From: QHXN01 sp040509515
Lineage (GTDB): Bacteria > Acidobacteriota > Blastocatellia > Pyrinomonadales > Pyrinomonadaceae
DNA: 64,000 nt
Assembly (NCBI GenBank): GCA_040509515.1
Contig: JBEVKV010000166.1
Coordinates: 9,822-73,821, forward strand
Direction: 5' to 3'
Shown here: piece by piece, positions 17,801 to 25,239 of the stretch
How positions within the stretch are numbered: the stretch's first letter is position 1
How the letters are laid out: each line of letters starts with the position of its first letter
Program-made: the position numbers and the translations under genes
The notes under the pieces: generated by a model
The model's database searches: none
What the model saw: the letters and a program-made list of their open reading frames with translations, nothing else
What the model was told of the DNA's origin: nothing

Positions 17801-20726
17801 CTTGCAGGGCGGGCAGTTGCTCCGCGCGCTGGCCGTGCGCTTCTCCGACGAAGACCACCTCGTCTGCCTCACGATGCACCACATCGTCTGCGACGGCTGG
17901 TCGACGGCCATCTTCGTTAGCGAAGTCAATCAACTCTACACGGCTTACGTGCGCGGCGAGGCCGCGCCGCTCGCGGAGTTGCCGATTCAGTATGCCGACT
18001 ACGCCGCGTGGCAGCGCGAGTGGCTGAGCGGTGAGCGCCTGACCACGGAACTCGACTACTGGCGTCGCCAACTGGCCGACGCGCCCGCGCGCCTTGAGCT
18101 GCCGACCGACCGGCCGCGTCCGGCCGTCCAGACGACGCGCGGCGCCGTGGTGCGCGAGGTGTGGGACGCCGGCCTCGTGCAGTCCGCGCGCGAGCTGAGC
18201 CAACGGCACGGCTCGACGCAGTTCATGACGCTGCTGACCGTCCTCAAAATCCTCCTCTACCGCTACAGCGGTCAGGAAGACATCGTCGTCGGCAGCCCCA
18301 TCGCCGGGCGGACGCGCCGCGAGACCGAAAACCTCATCGGCTTCTTCATCAACACGCTGGCGCTGCGCAGCCGCGTCGGCGCGGGGGCGAGCTTCGCGGA
18401 GCTGGTGCGGCAGGAGCGTGAAGTGTGTCTCGGCGCTTACGCGCATCAGGACGTGCCCTTCGAGAAGCTGGTCGAGGAACTGAACCCGGGACGCGAGCTG
18501 AGCCACGCCCCCATCTTTCAGGTGATGCTCACGCTGCACAACATGCCCATCGGGACGCTGGAGATGGCCGACCTCACCTTCAGTCCCGTGGACATCCCCG
18601 TTCAGGGGGCGAAGTACGACCTGACCGTCCGGCTGGTCGAAGTCGGCAGCGCGATGACCTGCTCGGTGGAGTACAACGCCGACCTCTTTGAAGAACAGAC
18701 AATCGAAAGGTTGACGAGACATTTCCGCCGCGTGCTCGGTTCGGTCGTCGCGGAGCCCGACGCCCCCGTCTCACGCCTGCCCCTGCTCGACGAGGGCGAG
18801 CGCAGCCAAATCCTCTTCGACTGGAACCGGACGGCCGCAGACTATCCGCGACACACCTCCATCCAGCATCTCTTCGAGGAGCAGGCGCGGCGCAGACCCG
18901 ACGCCGTCGCCGTCAGGTTCGGCGGGCAGAGCCTGACCTATCAGGAATTGAACGCGCGCGCCGACAGGCTGGCTTCGGAGCTGGCGGCGTACGGCGTCGG
19001 CCCGGAAGTCAGGGTCGGTCTGCTCGTCGAGCGCTCGCTGGAGATGGCGGTCGGCCTCGTCGCCATCCTCAAGGCCGGCGGCGTCTACGTCCCGCTCGAC
19101 CCGCAGTACCCGCGCGAGCGCCTCGCGTTCATGGCGCGCGACGCCGGCCTCGCGCTGACGCTGACGCAGGAAAAGCTGTCGGCCGACCTCACGCAGCAGG
19201 GGGCGCGCTGGCTGGCGATTGATATGGAGCGTGCGCCCGGCCCCGAGTCCCCGACACACGATCCCGCGCCGCCGCTCGCGGGCGACAATCTGGCGTACAT
19301 GATCTACACGTCGGGCTCGACGGGGCAGCCGAAGGGCGTGATGGTCTCGCACCGCAATCTGGTGCACTCGACGGCGGCGCGCGACCTCTTCTACCGCGAG
19401 CCGGTCAAGTCGTTCCTGCTGCTCTCGTCCTTCGCCTTCGACAGCTCGGTGGCCGGCATCTTCTGGACGCTCGGCGGCGGCGGGACGCTGGTGCTGCCGT
19501 CGCGCGACTTCGAGCGCGACCTCGCGGGTCTGACCGGCCTCATACAGGAGCAGGAAGTCACGCACATGCTCTGCCTGCCGTCGCTCTACTCCTTCCTCCT
19601 GCAGCAGCCGGAGGTCGAGCGGCTGCGCACGCTTGAGACGGTCATCGTCGCGGGCGAGGCTTGCCCGCCCGCGCTCGTCGCGCGCCACGGCGAGCTGCTG
19701 CCGCGCGCGAAGCTGTTCAACGAGTACGGCCCGACCGAGGCGACGGTGTGGAGCAGCGCCCTTGAGCTTGACGGCGGCGCGGAGCGCGCCACCGTGCCCA
19801 TCGGCCGGCCGATACCGAACGGACAGCTTTACATCCTCGACGAGCACGGCGAGGTCGCGCCCGTCGGGGTGGCGGGTGAAATCTACATCGGCGGCGGGGG
19901 CGTCGCGCGCGGCTACCACCTGCGCCCCGGTTTAACGGCCGGCAAGTTCGTCCCGCACCCCTTCGGCCGCGAGCCCGGCGCGAGGCTCTACCGCAGCGGC
20001 GACCTCGGGCGCTTTCTCGCCGACGGCAACGTCGAGTTCCTCGGCCGCGCCGACAACCAGCTCAAGCTCAGGGGCTACCGCATCGAGTTGGGCGAGATCG
20101 AGTCCACGCTGGCGGCGCACCCGTCGGTCGCCGCGGCGGGCGTCATCAGCCGCGAGGACGAGCCGGGCAACGCGCGTCTCGTCGCCTATTACGTCGCGGC
20201 GGGCGAAGACGGCGCGGCCTCGCCCGGCGAGCTGCGCGCGTACCTGCGCGAGCGTCTGCCCGACTACATGGTGCCGTCCGTCCTGATGCCCGTGCCGGCG
20301 CTGCCGCGCACGCCGAACGGGAAATTAGACCGGCGCGCGCTGCCCGAGCCGACCGTCGGGCGCGAGGTGTTGGCGACCGACTTCGCGCCCCCCGCCAACC
20401 GGCTTGAGTCTCTCATCGCAGAGACGTGGTCTGAGTTGCTACAGGTCAAAGAGGTCGGCGCCAACGACAACTTCTTCGAGCTGGGCGGCCACTCGTTCCT
20501 CATCATTCGCGTCCACGACAGGCTGCAAAAGAGCCTCGCGCGCACGTTCCCGCTTATCAGCGTCTTCGAGCACCCGACGGTGCGGGCCCTCGCGCGCTTC
20601 CTACAGGACAAGGCCGCGCCCGAGGAGCCGTCGGAGCTTCCCGAAGAATGGGCGAGCAGGCGCAAAGACGCACTCAGGCGTCGCCGTCAGAGCCAGCGCG
20701 ACGGCCTCGGCTCGGGTCTCGAATGA
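14856..20726 (+). CDS. NRPS, half-C-A(Asn)-T-C-A(?)-T
   Basis: 1956 residues. The first about 245 residues are only the C-terminal half of a C domain: the ELIEEKLYWLEKLSGEL entry, GSPAALEG and the closing region are present but no HHxxxDG. The condensation for the first residue presumably comes from the C domain that ends the 2868-10742 product. A1 (about 260-770) has pocket residues D-L-T-K-V-G-E-V-G, close to the asparagine code; Asp cannot be excluded. T1 carries Ser814 in GGHSLL. C (about 865-1310) is an ordinary LCL type with His1008, His1009, Asp1013. A2 (about 1320-1835) reads D-S-A-L-I-A-E-V-W, which I cannot match to a substrate. T2 carries Ser1880 and is followed by a basic tail (RRRRQSQR), typical of C-terminal docking ends. 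The stop codon overlaps the next start (ATGA). Confidence 0.94.
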   Translation: MSAANQETMVYDPELIEEKLYWLEKLSGELEETFLPLDYPRHPIYLGAVGSLRAELPGALYARLKALTKGSPSLLYVTLLAAYKVCLFKYSGRRRIPVGSPAALEGDSTEAVTPNVLVIVDELDPRASFGQLLVQVRANLAEAYRRQRYPFGSLVADLKREGTLERSPFFDSALRLEGIHAPLPELRNDLTLQFEETGEGLSVTALYNQQLFETESVERLVGHLQRVLEQAAEQPGVAVSRLALLTPAERERMLVEWNRTADARTSSSLFPQLFEAQVERTPEAHAVSYGEVRLTYAALNERANRLAHYLRARGVGPEVNVGLLLERSPEMLVAVVAVMKAGGAYVPLDPQSPPARLSDVLEDARVELLLTQQSLRERVPQGLDGVLCLDADAGQFARESVENPEPVTGPDNLAYMIYTSGSTGRPKGVMVTQGGLLNYLLWAQQAYPVAGGEATLVHTPLSFDLTVTSLFPALISGVRVELVPELPGVDGLLEALSSPRRYSLIKLTPSHLQLLNRQVAERRVTAQCCALVVGGEALTGEMVEPWQREFPQTQIFNEYGPTETVVGCCVHEVSFAQAADGPVPIGRPIADTRLYVLDEFGDPVPVGVAGELYIGGAGLAHGYWRRPGLTAVSFVPDAVSGLEGARLYRTGDRARYLPDGQLVYLGRADTQLKLRGFRVEPGEIEYHLRQSAGVGEACVALRKDQHGQDRLVAYVVADEGQAAPSMRELRQFLQTRLPAYMIPAKLVSCASLPLTTHGKVDTRALPEPDWGEAVYGGEQSANPTEELLLGIWHDVLEVDDIGLDDSFFDMGGHSLLATQVMSRVHEVWGVEIELRTLFEQPTIRQLGQWLDERPGRRGEKSSLPPIEPRRQTGGGAPLSYGQYRLWFLEQLAPGGSLYNVQLAIRLHGPLRPEALEWSLNRIVERHEVLRSRFVLEEAGPVQVVEEVRPLGLQLEDVSALDAETAEAAAVEAVGREARRGFDLQGGQLLRALAVRFSDEDHLVCLTMHHIVCDGWSTAIFVSEVNQLYTAYVRGEAAPLAELPIQYADYAAWQREWLSGERLTTELDYWRRQLADAPARLELPTDRPRPAVQTTRGAVVREVWDAGLVQSARELSQRHGSTQFMTLLTVLKILLYRYSGQEDIVVGSPIAGRTRRETENLIGFFINTLALRSRVGAGASFAELVRQEREVCLGAYAHQDVPFEKLVEELNPGRELSHAPIFQVMLTLHNMPIGTLEMADLTFSPVDIPVQGAKYDLTVRLVEVGSAMTCSVEYNADLFEEQTIERLTRHFRRVLGSVVAEPDAPVSRLPLLDEGERSQILFDWNRTAADYPRHTSIQHLFEEQARRRPDAVAVRFGGQSLTYQELNARADRLASELAAYGVGPEVRVGLLVERSLEMAVGLVAILKAGGVYVPLDPQYPRERLAFMARDAGLALTLTQEKLSADLTQQGARWLAIDMERAPGPESPTHDPAPPLAGDNLAYMIYTSGSTGQPKGVMVSHRNLVHSTAARDLFYREPVKSFLLLSSFAFDSSVAGIFWTLGGGGTLVLPSRDFERDLAGLTGLIQEQEVTHMLCLPSLYSFLLQQPEVERLRTLETVIVAGEACPPALVARHGELLPRAKLFNEYGPTEATVWSSALELDGGAERATVPIGRPIPNGQLYILDEHGEVAPVGVAGEIYIGGGGVARGYHLRPGLTAGKFVPHPFGREPGARLYRSGDLGRFLADGNVEFLGRADNQLKLRGYRIELGEIESTLAAHPSVAAAGVISREDEPGNARLVAYYVAAGEDGAASPGELRAYLRERLPDYMVPSVLMPVPALPRTPNGKLDRRALPEPTVGREVLATDFAPPANRLESLIAETWSELLQVKEVGANDNFFELGGHSFLIIRVHDRLQKSLARTFPLISVFEHPTVRALARFLQDKAAPEEPSELPEEWASRRKDALRRRRQSQRDGLGSGLE

Positions 20727-22177
20727 CGAACCCCACCGACATGCCCGACGAGGGCCGCCGGCCGCACGACTTCGCCGCGAGAATCCTCGCGCTGCCGCCG
20801 GAGAGGCGCGCGCTGCTGCTGCAAAAACTCCCGCCGCTCTCCTTCAGCCAGCAGCGCCTGCGCGAACTTGAGTCACGTCACGACGCGGCGGCCAACGTGA
20901 CGGCGCTGCCCGTGCGGCTCAGCGGCCCGCTCAATCAGGACGCCCTCGCGCGGAGCCTCGGCGAGCTGACCCGCCGCCACGAGGTCTTGCGCACCATCTT
21001 TCCCGACATCGACGGCCGGGCCGTGCCCCTCGTGCTGCCGCCGCCGCAGCAACACGCCCTGCCCGTCCGCGACCTGAGCGCGTCCGAGCCCGCGGCGCAG
21101 GAGGCGGAGGTCGAGCGCCTCATCACGCGGGCCGGTCAGGAGCGTTTCGCGCTGGAGCGCGGGCCGCTCTGGCGGACAGAGTTGCTGAGGCTCGGCGCGG
21201 AGGAGCACGTCATTCTGCTCAGCGCCCATCACATGATCTTCGACGGTTGGTCGACGGGAGTTTTGTTGCGCGAGGTCGGCCTCCTCTACGACGCACTCTG
21301 CCGCGGGAGCGAGCCGCGCCTGCCGGGGTTGCCGGCGCAGTACGGCGATTACGCGCGGTGGCAGCGCGAGCTTGCGGAAGGCGAGTCATGGACGCGGCAG
21401 GTCGAATACTGGCGCGCACAGTTACACGACCCGCCGCCGCTGCCCGAACTGCCGACCGACTTTCCGCGGCCGTCCGCGTGGCGGACTTCACGCGCCGCGA
21501 GCCTGCCACTGTACTTCGACGAGGGAGCTTCGCAGGCGATCAGGAACCTCTGCGCGCGCGAGGGCGTGACGCTGTTCATGGCGGGCGTCGCCGCGCTCGC
21601 CGCCTTCCTGCACGCGCGCACGGGTCTGCGAGATTTCGTCGTCGGCGTCCCGCTGGCGGGGCGAACTCTGGCGGCGACCGAAGGCTTGATCGGGAGCTTC
21701 GTCAACCTCGCGCTGCTCCGCCTGCGGCTCTCGGAAGAGACGCGCGGCACGGACTTGCTGGCGCGCGCGCGCGACGCGACGCTGGCCGCCTACGAGCATC
21801 AGGAGCTGCCCTTCGCACGGCTGCTCGAAGAACTTTTCCCCGGCGAGCAGTACGACAGTTACGGCGTGCGCGGCGGCGCGCCGCTCTTCCGCGTGGTCTT
21901 CGACTTCAAGAACACTTCGGGGGCCGCGGCTTTGGAGTTGCCGGGTCTGAAGGTTAGTCTGGTGGAGACGGAAGATAAGATGACCGGGTGCGACCTGTAC
22001 TTCAAACTCTGGGAGGAGCAACCATCTATCGCCGGCTCGGTTCTATACAACCGTGAGTTGTTTGCCGAGCAGACGGCCGCGCGGATGTTGGACGAGTACC
22101 GGCAGGTGCTGGAGCGGCTCGCGGCGCAGCCGAGTCTGAGGCTGTCGGAACTGTACGCGCCATTCGGGAGGAAGTAG
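20723..22177 (+). CDS. free-standing condensation (C) domain protein
   Basis: 484 residues holding a single C domain. The start ATG at 20723 overlaps the upstream NRPS stop by 4 nt (ATGA), showing translational coupling; an in-frame ATG at 20648 lies inside that gene and is unlikely. The N-terminus (about 14-40) has the helix LPPERRALLLQKL that precedes many NRPS N-terminal C domains and could act in docking. The catalytic motif is intact: His169, His170, Asp174 (HHMIFDGW). The usual QQRLWFL of C1 reads QQRLRELES, and DFVVGVPLAGR and GSFVN are present. There is no A or T domain, so it must act on carrier-bound substrates of other proteins, for instance bridging the upstream T domain to the 25.2 kb synthetase, or releasing a chain to an amine or alcohol. 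Which of these is unknown. Confidence 0.92.
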   Translation: MTNPTDMPDEGRRPHDFAARILALPPERRALLLQKLPPLSFSQQRLRELESRHDAAANVTALPVRLSGPLNQDALARSLGELTRRHEVLRTIFPDIDGRAVPLVLPPPQQHALPVRDLSASEPAAQEAEVERLITRAGQERFALERGPLWRTELLRLGAEEHVILLSAHHMIFDGWSTGVLLREVGLLYDALCRGSEPRLPGLPAQYGDYARWQRELAEGESWTRQVEYWRAQLHDPPPLPELPTDFPRPSAWRTSRAASLPLYFDEGASQAIRNLCAREGVTLFMAGVAALAAFLHARTGLRDFVVGVPLAGRTLAATEGLIGSFVNLALLRLRLSEETRGTDLLARARDATLAAYEHQELPFARLLEELFPGEQYDSYGVRGGAPLFRVVFDFKNTSGAAALELPGLKVSLVETEDKMTGCDLYFKLWEEQPSIAGSVLYNRELFAEQTAARMLDEYRQVLERLAAQPSLRLSELYAPFGRK

Positions 22178-22179
22178 GA

Positions 22180-23343
22180 ATGTTAAAAACGTCGAGCTTA
22201 CTTTGGTGTCATCCTGTCGTGGCCGCCCTTGCCGCCTTCTCTTTCTTCTCTTTCTTCGCCTGCGTCTCGAAAACCAGCGGCGGGCCGGTCGACCCGGCCG
22301 AGCCGGCCGCCGGCGCCATCGCCGAAGCGGGCCAGATGACCGTCGCGCGCTCCGTCCACACCTCGACGCTGCTGCGCAACGGGCAGGTGCTCATCACGGG
22401 CGGGATGCAGAGAGACAACGTCTATCTCGACACGGCCGAGCTTTACGACCCGCGCACCGGGGGCTTCACGCCCACCGCGGGGAGGATGAACGCACGGCGC
22501 GTGGGCCCCGTGGCGCTGCTGCTCGGCGACGGGCGGGTGCTGCTGACCGGCGGCATCAACGAAAGCGGCAGCCTCCGGAGCGCGGAAATCTATGACCCGG
22601 CGACCGGCAAATTCACGCCCACGGGCGAGATGGTCAAGCCGCGCGAGGCGCACGCGCTCGTGCCGCTCAAGAACGGCCTCGTGCTCGTGGCCGGCGGGCT
22701 CGACGGCCGCCGCGGCGTCGCCGAGGCCGAGCTGTACAACCCGGCCGACGGGACTTTCAAGCTCACCGGGAGCATGACGACGCCCCGCGGCTCGGTCGTC
22801 GCCGCCCCGCTGCCCGACGGGCGCGTGCTCGTCTGCGGCGGCACGTCCGACCTCCGGACGGTGCTCGACACGGCCGAGATTTACGACCCCGCGACGGGAA
22901 CCTTCGCCCCGCCCCTGAAGATGAACCAGCCGCGCTTCAAGTTCGCGGCCAACGCGCTGGCGGACGGGCGCGTGCTGCTGACGGGCGGGGCCATCAACAA
23001 CGAGTGGAGCGGCCGCCGCCCGTCGGCCGAACTCTTCGACCCGCAGACGGGGAGATTCTCGCCCGCGCGGGATATGAATCAGCCGCGCTTCAAACACACG
23101 ACGGCGACGGCGCTGCTGCCCGGCGGACGAGTCTTAATCGCCGGCGGCAACAGCCGGATCGAAGTCTTCGACCCGCGGGCCGGGACTTTCAGTCTGCTGC
23201 GGGGCGAGTTGGGCGACGAGTTTTTCTTCAACTCCGTGACGGTGCTCGCGGACGGCAAAGTCCTGCTCACCGGCGGCTACTACCCGTCGCGGCAGGGGCC
23301 GCCGACGCCGTCGGCGAAGGCGTGGGTGATTACGGTCTCATAG
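22180..23343 (+). CDS. Kelch-repeat beta-propeller protein, exported, possible lipoprotein
   Basis: 387 residues. The N-terminus has a hydrophobic stretch followed by FFAC (Cys about residue 28), an atypical lipobox, so either a lipoprotein or a secreted protein. Seven Kelch-like units of about 48 residues follow, each with a strand ending in [LIV]xGG and then AE[LI]YDPxTGxF; the GG pairs appear as ITGG, LTGG, VAGG, VCGG, LTGG, IAGG, LTGG. This predicts a seven-bladed propeller. Start ATG 22180 is 2 nt after the previous stop, with GGAGGAAG just upstream, so it belongs to the same transcript. No catalytic residues can be proposed. Comparable propellers bind ligands or proteins; a role in binding, export or protection from the peptide is only a guess. 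Confidence 0.88.
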   Translation: MLKTSSLLWCHPVVAALAAFSFFSFFACVSKTSGGPVDPAEPAAGAIAEAGQMTVARSVHTSTLLRNGQVLITGGMQRDNVYLDTAELYDPRTGGFTPTAGRMNARRVGPVALLLGDGRVLLTGGINESGSLRSAEIYDPATGKFTPTGEMVKPREAHALVPLKNGLVLVAGGLDGRRGVAEAELYNPADGTFKLTGSMTTPRGSVVAAPLPDGRVLVCGGTSDLRTVLDTAEIYDPATGTFAPPLKMNQPRFKFAANALADGRVLLTGGAINNEWSGRRPSAELFDPQTGRFSPARDMNQPRFKHTTATALLPGGRVLIAGGNSRIEVFDPRAGTFSLLRGELGDEFFFNSVTVLADGKVLLTGGYYPSRQGPPTPSAKAWVITVS

Positions 23344-23360
23344 AAGGGAAGGTGAAGGCT

Positions 23361-24347
23361 GTGAGTGTGACGACGGACGCGTCCATTAAGGCCGAATGTT
23401 TGCGGCCCGACGGCCTGCTGCCGCTGGTCGTCGAGCCGACCCGCGGCGGCGTGAGCCTCGTCGCGTGGGCGCTCGAAAATCGCGATTTCCTGCGGCAGCG
23501 CCTCCTGCGGCACGGGGCCATCCTGCTGCGCAACTTCGGCGTCACCGAGGTCGAAGACTTCGCGGGGTTCACGGCGGCGGCGGCGAACGAGGTCATGGAG
23601 TACCGCGAGCGCTCGTCGCCGCGCCACGCCGTCGGCACGAACATCTACACCTCGACCGATTACCCGGCGAGCCAGAAAATCTTCCCGCACAACGAGCACT
23701 CCTACTCGCAACACCTGCCGCTGACGCTCTTCTTCTGCTGCCTGACGCCGGCGCAGCGCGGGGGCGAGACGCCGCTGGCCGACTGCCGCAAAGTCCTCGA
23801 ACGCATCGCGCCCGAGGTGCGCGAGAAGTTCAGGCGCAAGAAGTGGATGTACGTCCGAAACTTCGGCGACGGGTTCGGGCTCTCGTGGCAGACGGTCTTT
23901 CAGACGACCGAGCGCGGCGAGGTCGAAGCCTACTGCCGGCGCAACGCCATCGAGGTCGAGTGGAAGGAGGACAACCGCCTGCGGACGCGTCAGGTGCGCC
24001 CGGCCATCGCCACGCACCCGACGAGCGGGGAAGAGGTCTGGTTCAACCACCTGACCTTCTTCCACGTCTCGACGCTGGAGCCGATGATCCGCGACGTGAT
24101 GCTCGAATCGTTCGCCGAAGAGGACTTGCCCAACAACACCTACTACGGCGACGGCACGCCGGTCGAGCCCGACGTGATGGAGCATCTGCGCGAAGCGTAC
24201 CTGAAGGAGTTGGTCTCGTTCGGCTGGCAGCAGGGCGATGTCGTGATGCTCGACAACATGCTGACGGCGCACGCGCGCGCGGCCTACGCCGGCCCGCGGC
24301 GCGTCCTGTTCGCGATGGCCGACCCGTACACGCGGCGAGACATCTAG
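23361..24347 (+). CDS. SyrP-like Fe(II)/2-oxoglutarate oxygenase 2
   Basis: 328 residues, clearly related to the protein at 1765-2799 (shared blocks such as RTRQVRPA, NNTYYGDG versus RNAFYGDG, and WQTVFQT). The metal triad is His110-x-Glu112 (HNEHSYSQ) and His304 (LTAHARA). GTG 23361 is preferred: GGAAGG at 23347-23352 gives a spacing of 8. GTG 23352 in the same frame overlaps that site and would leave no spacing. It follows the Kelch gene by 17 nt and precedes the JmjC/cupin gene by 17 nt. The family hydroxylates unactivated carbons, in NRPS pathways often the beta-carbon of a carrier-bound residue. Two paralogues imply two hydroxylation events or two substrates. Confidence 0.88.
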   Translation: MSVTTDASIKAECLRPDGLLPLVVEPTRGGVSLVAWALENRDFLRQRLLRHGAILLRNFGVTEVEDFAGFTAAAANEVMEYRERSSPRHAVGTNIYTSTDYPASQKIFPHNEHSYSQHLPLTLFFCCLTPAQRGGETPLADCRKVLERIAPEVREKFRRKKWMYVRNFGDGFGLSWQTVFQTTERGEVEAYCRRNAIEVEWKEDNRLRTRQVRPAIATHPTSGEEVWFNHLTFFHVSTLEPMIRDVMLESFAEEDLPNNTYYGDGTPVEPDVMEHLREAYLKELVSFGWQQGDVVMLDNMLTAHARAAYAGPRRVLFAMADPYTRRDI

Positions 24348-24364
24348 CGGCGGAGGAGCCCGAG

Positions 24365-25159
24365 ATGAGGATTAGCGGAGAGATAGAAAGAGTCAGCAAC
24401 CCTTCGCCCGAGGGGTTTCGGGCGGCCTCGGCCAACTACACGCGCCCCGTGGTCGTCACCGGAGTCGTCGACCGCTGGCCGGCGCAGAACCTCCTCACGC
24501 CCGAGTCCATCAAGTCCATGTTCGGCCCCGTCGTGGTCACGGTGCGCGAGAGCGACGACGAGTTCCAATACTTCTGGCAGGGCGGCGCGAAGAGGGAGGT
24601 GCCGCTGGGCGAGTACATCGATTTAATCAGCGCGCCCGCGCAGTCGCAACAGCGCCGCCCGCCCTACCTCGGCAACCTGCCTTTCGACCACCCCGGCGTC
24701 GCGCGCTACCTCAGCTCGCTGAAGCCGCTCTTCAAGTTCCCGAACTATTTCCCGGGGCTCCGCTACGGCGAGTTCAGGCTGTGGATGGGCGGGGGCGGGC
24801 AGCGCTCGACGATTCACAACGACAACTATCACAACCTGAACGCGCAGCTCTACGGCTCGAAGCGGTTCCTGCTCTTCGCCCCCGAACAGTGGGAACGCCT
24901 CTACGTCAAAGAGTTGAACCCGACCTGCTGGGCCAGCCCCGTCGACCCGGACGATTTCGACGCCGGGCAGTACGCGCGCTTCGCCGAGGCCGAGGCCGTC
25001 GAGGCCACGCTGCAACGCGGCGAGATGCTCTACATCCCGATCTTCTGGTGGCATCAGGCCGCGGCCCAAGAGCTTTCCATCAGCATCAGCATGTTCATGC
25101 ACACGGCCGTCGAAAGATACTGGGGCGCGGAGAACGCCGCGCCGAACGTCGCTCTCTAG
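24365..25159 (+). CDS. JmjC/cupin-8 type Fe(II)/2-oxoglutarate oxygenase
   Basis: 264 residues of the cupin_8/JmjC-like family. The iron-binding HxD is His151-x-Asp153 in STIHNDNYHNL and the distal ligand is His230 in FWWHQAAA. The LYGSKRFLLFAPEQ stretch is the family's usual co-substrate strand region. Start ATG 24365 is supported by GGAGGAG at 24352-24358 (spacing 6). Members hydroxylate amino-acid side chains of proteins or small molecules, and some tailor peptide natural products. Lying directly behind the second SyrP-like gene and 80 nt before an NRPS, it is likely a third tailoring oxygenase; the target is not predictable from sequence. Confidence 0.87.
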   Translation: MRISGEIERVSNPSPEGFRAASANYTRPVVVTGVVDRWPAQNLLTPESIKSMFGPVVVTVRESDDEFQYFWQGGAKREVPLGEYIDLISAPAQSQQRRPPYLGNLPFDHPGVARYLSSLKPLFKFPNYFPGLRYGEFRLWMGGGGQRSTIHNDNYHNLNAQLYGSKRFLLFAPEQWERLYVKELNPTCWASPVDPDDFDAGQYARFAEAEAVEATLQRGEMLYIPIFWWHQAAAQELSISISMFMHTAVERYWGAENAAPNVAL

Positions 25160-25239
25160 CGTCTCTGCGCTCGCCCCCGAGTCCCGCCTCCTTAAACCCA
25201 AAGACTTCATTGCCGCCGCGACGGGCGACTTCTGACGAC

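Noticed and set aside
23004..23360. Upstream extension of the second SyrP-like gene
   Set aside because: The frame is open through the Kelch gene, but the Kelch frame carries the real repeats and GTG 23361 has a proper ribosome-binding site.
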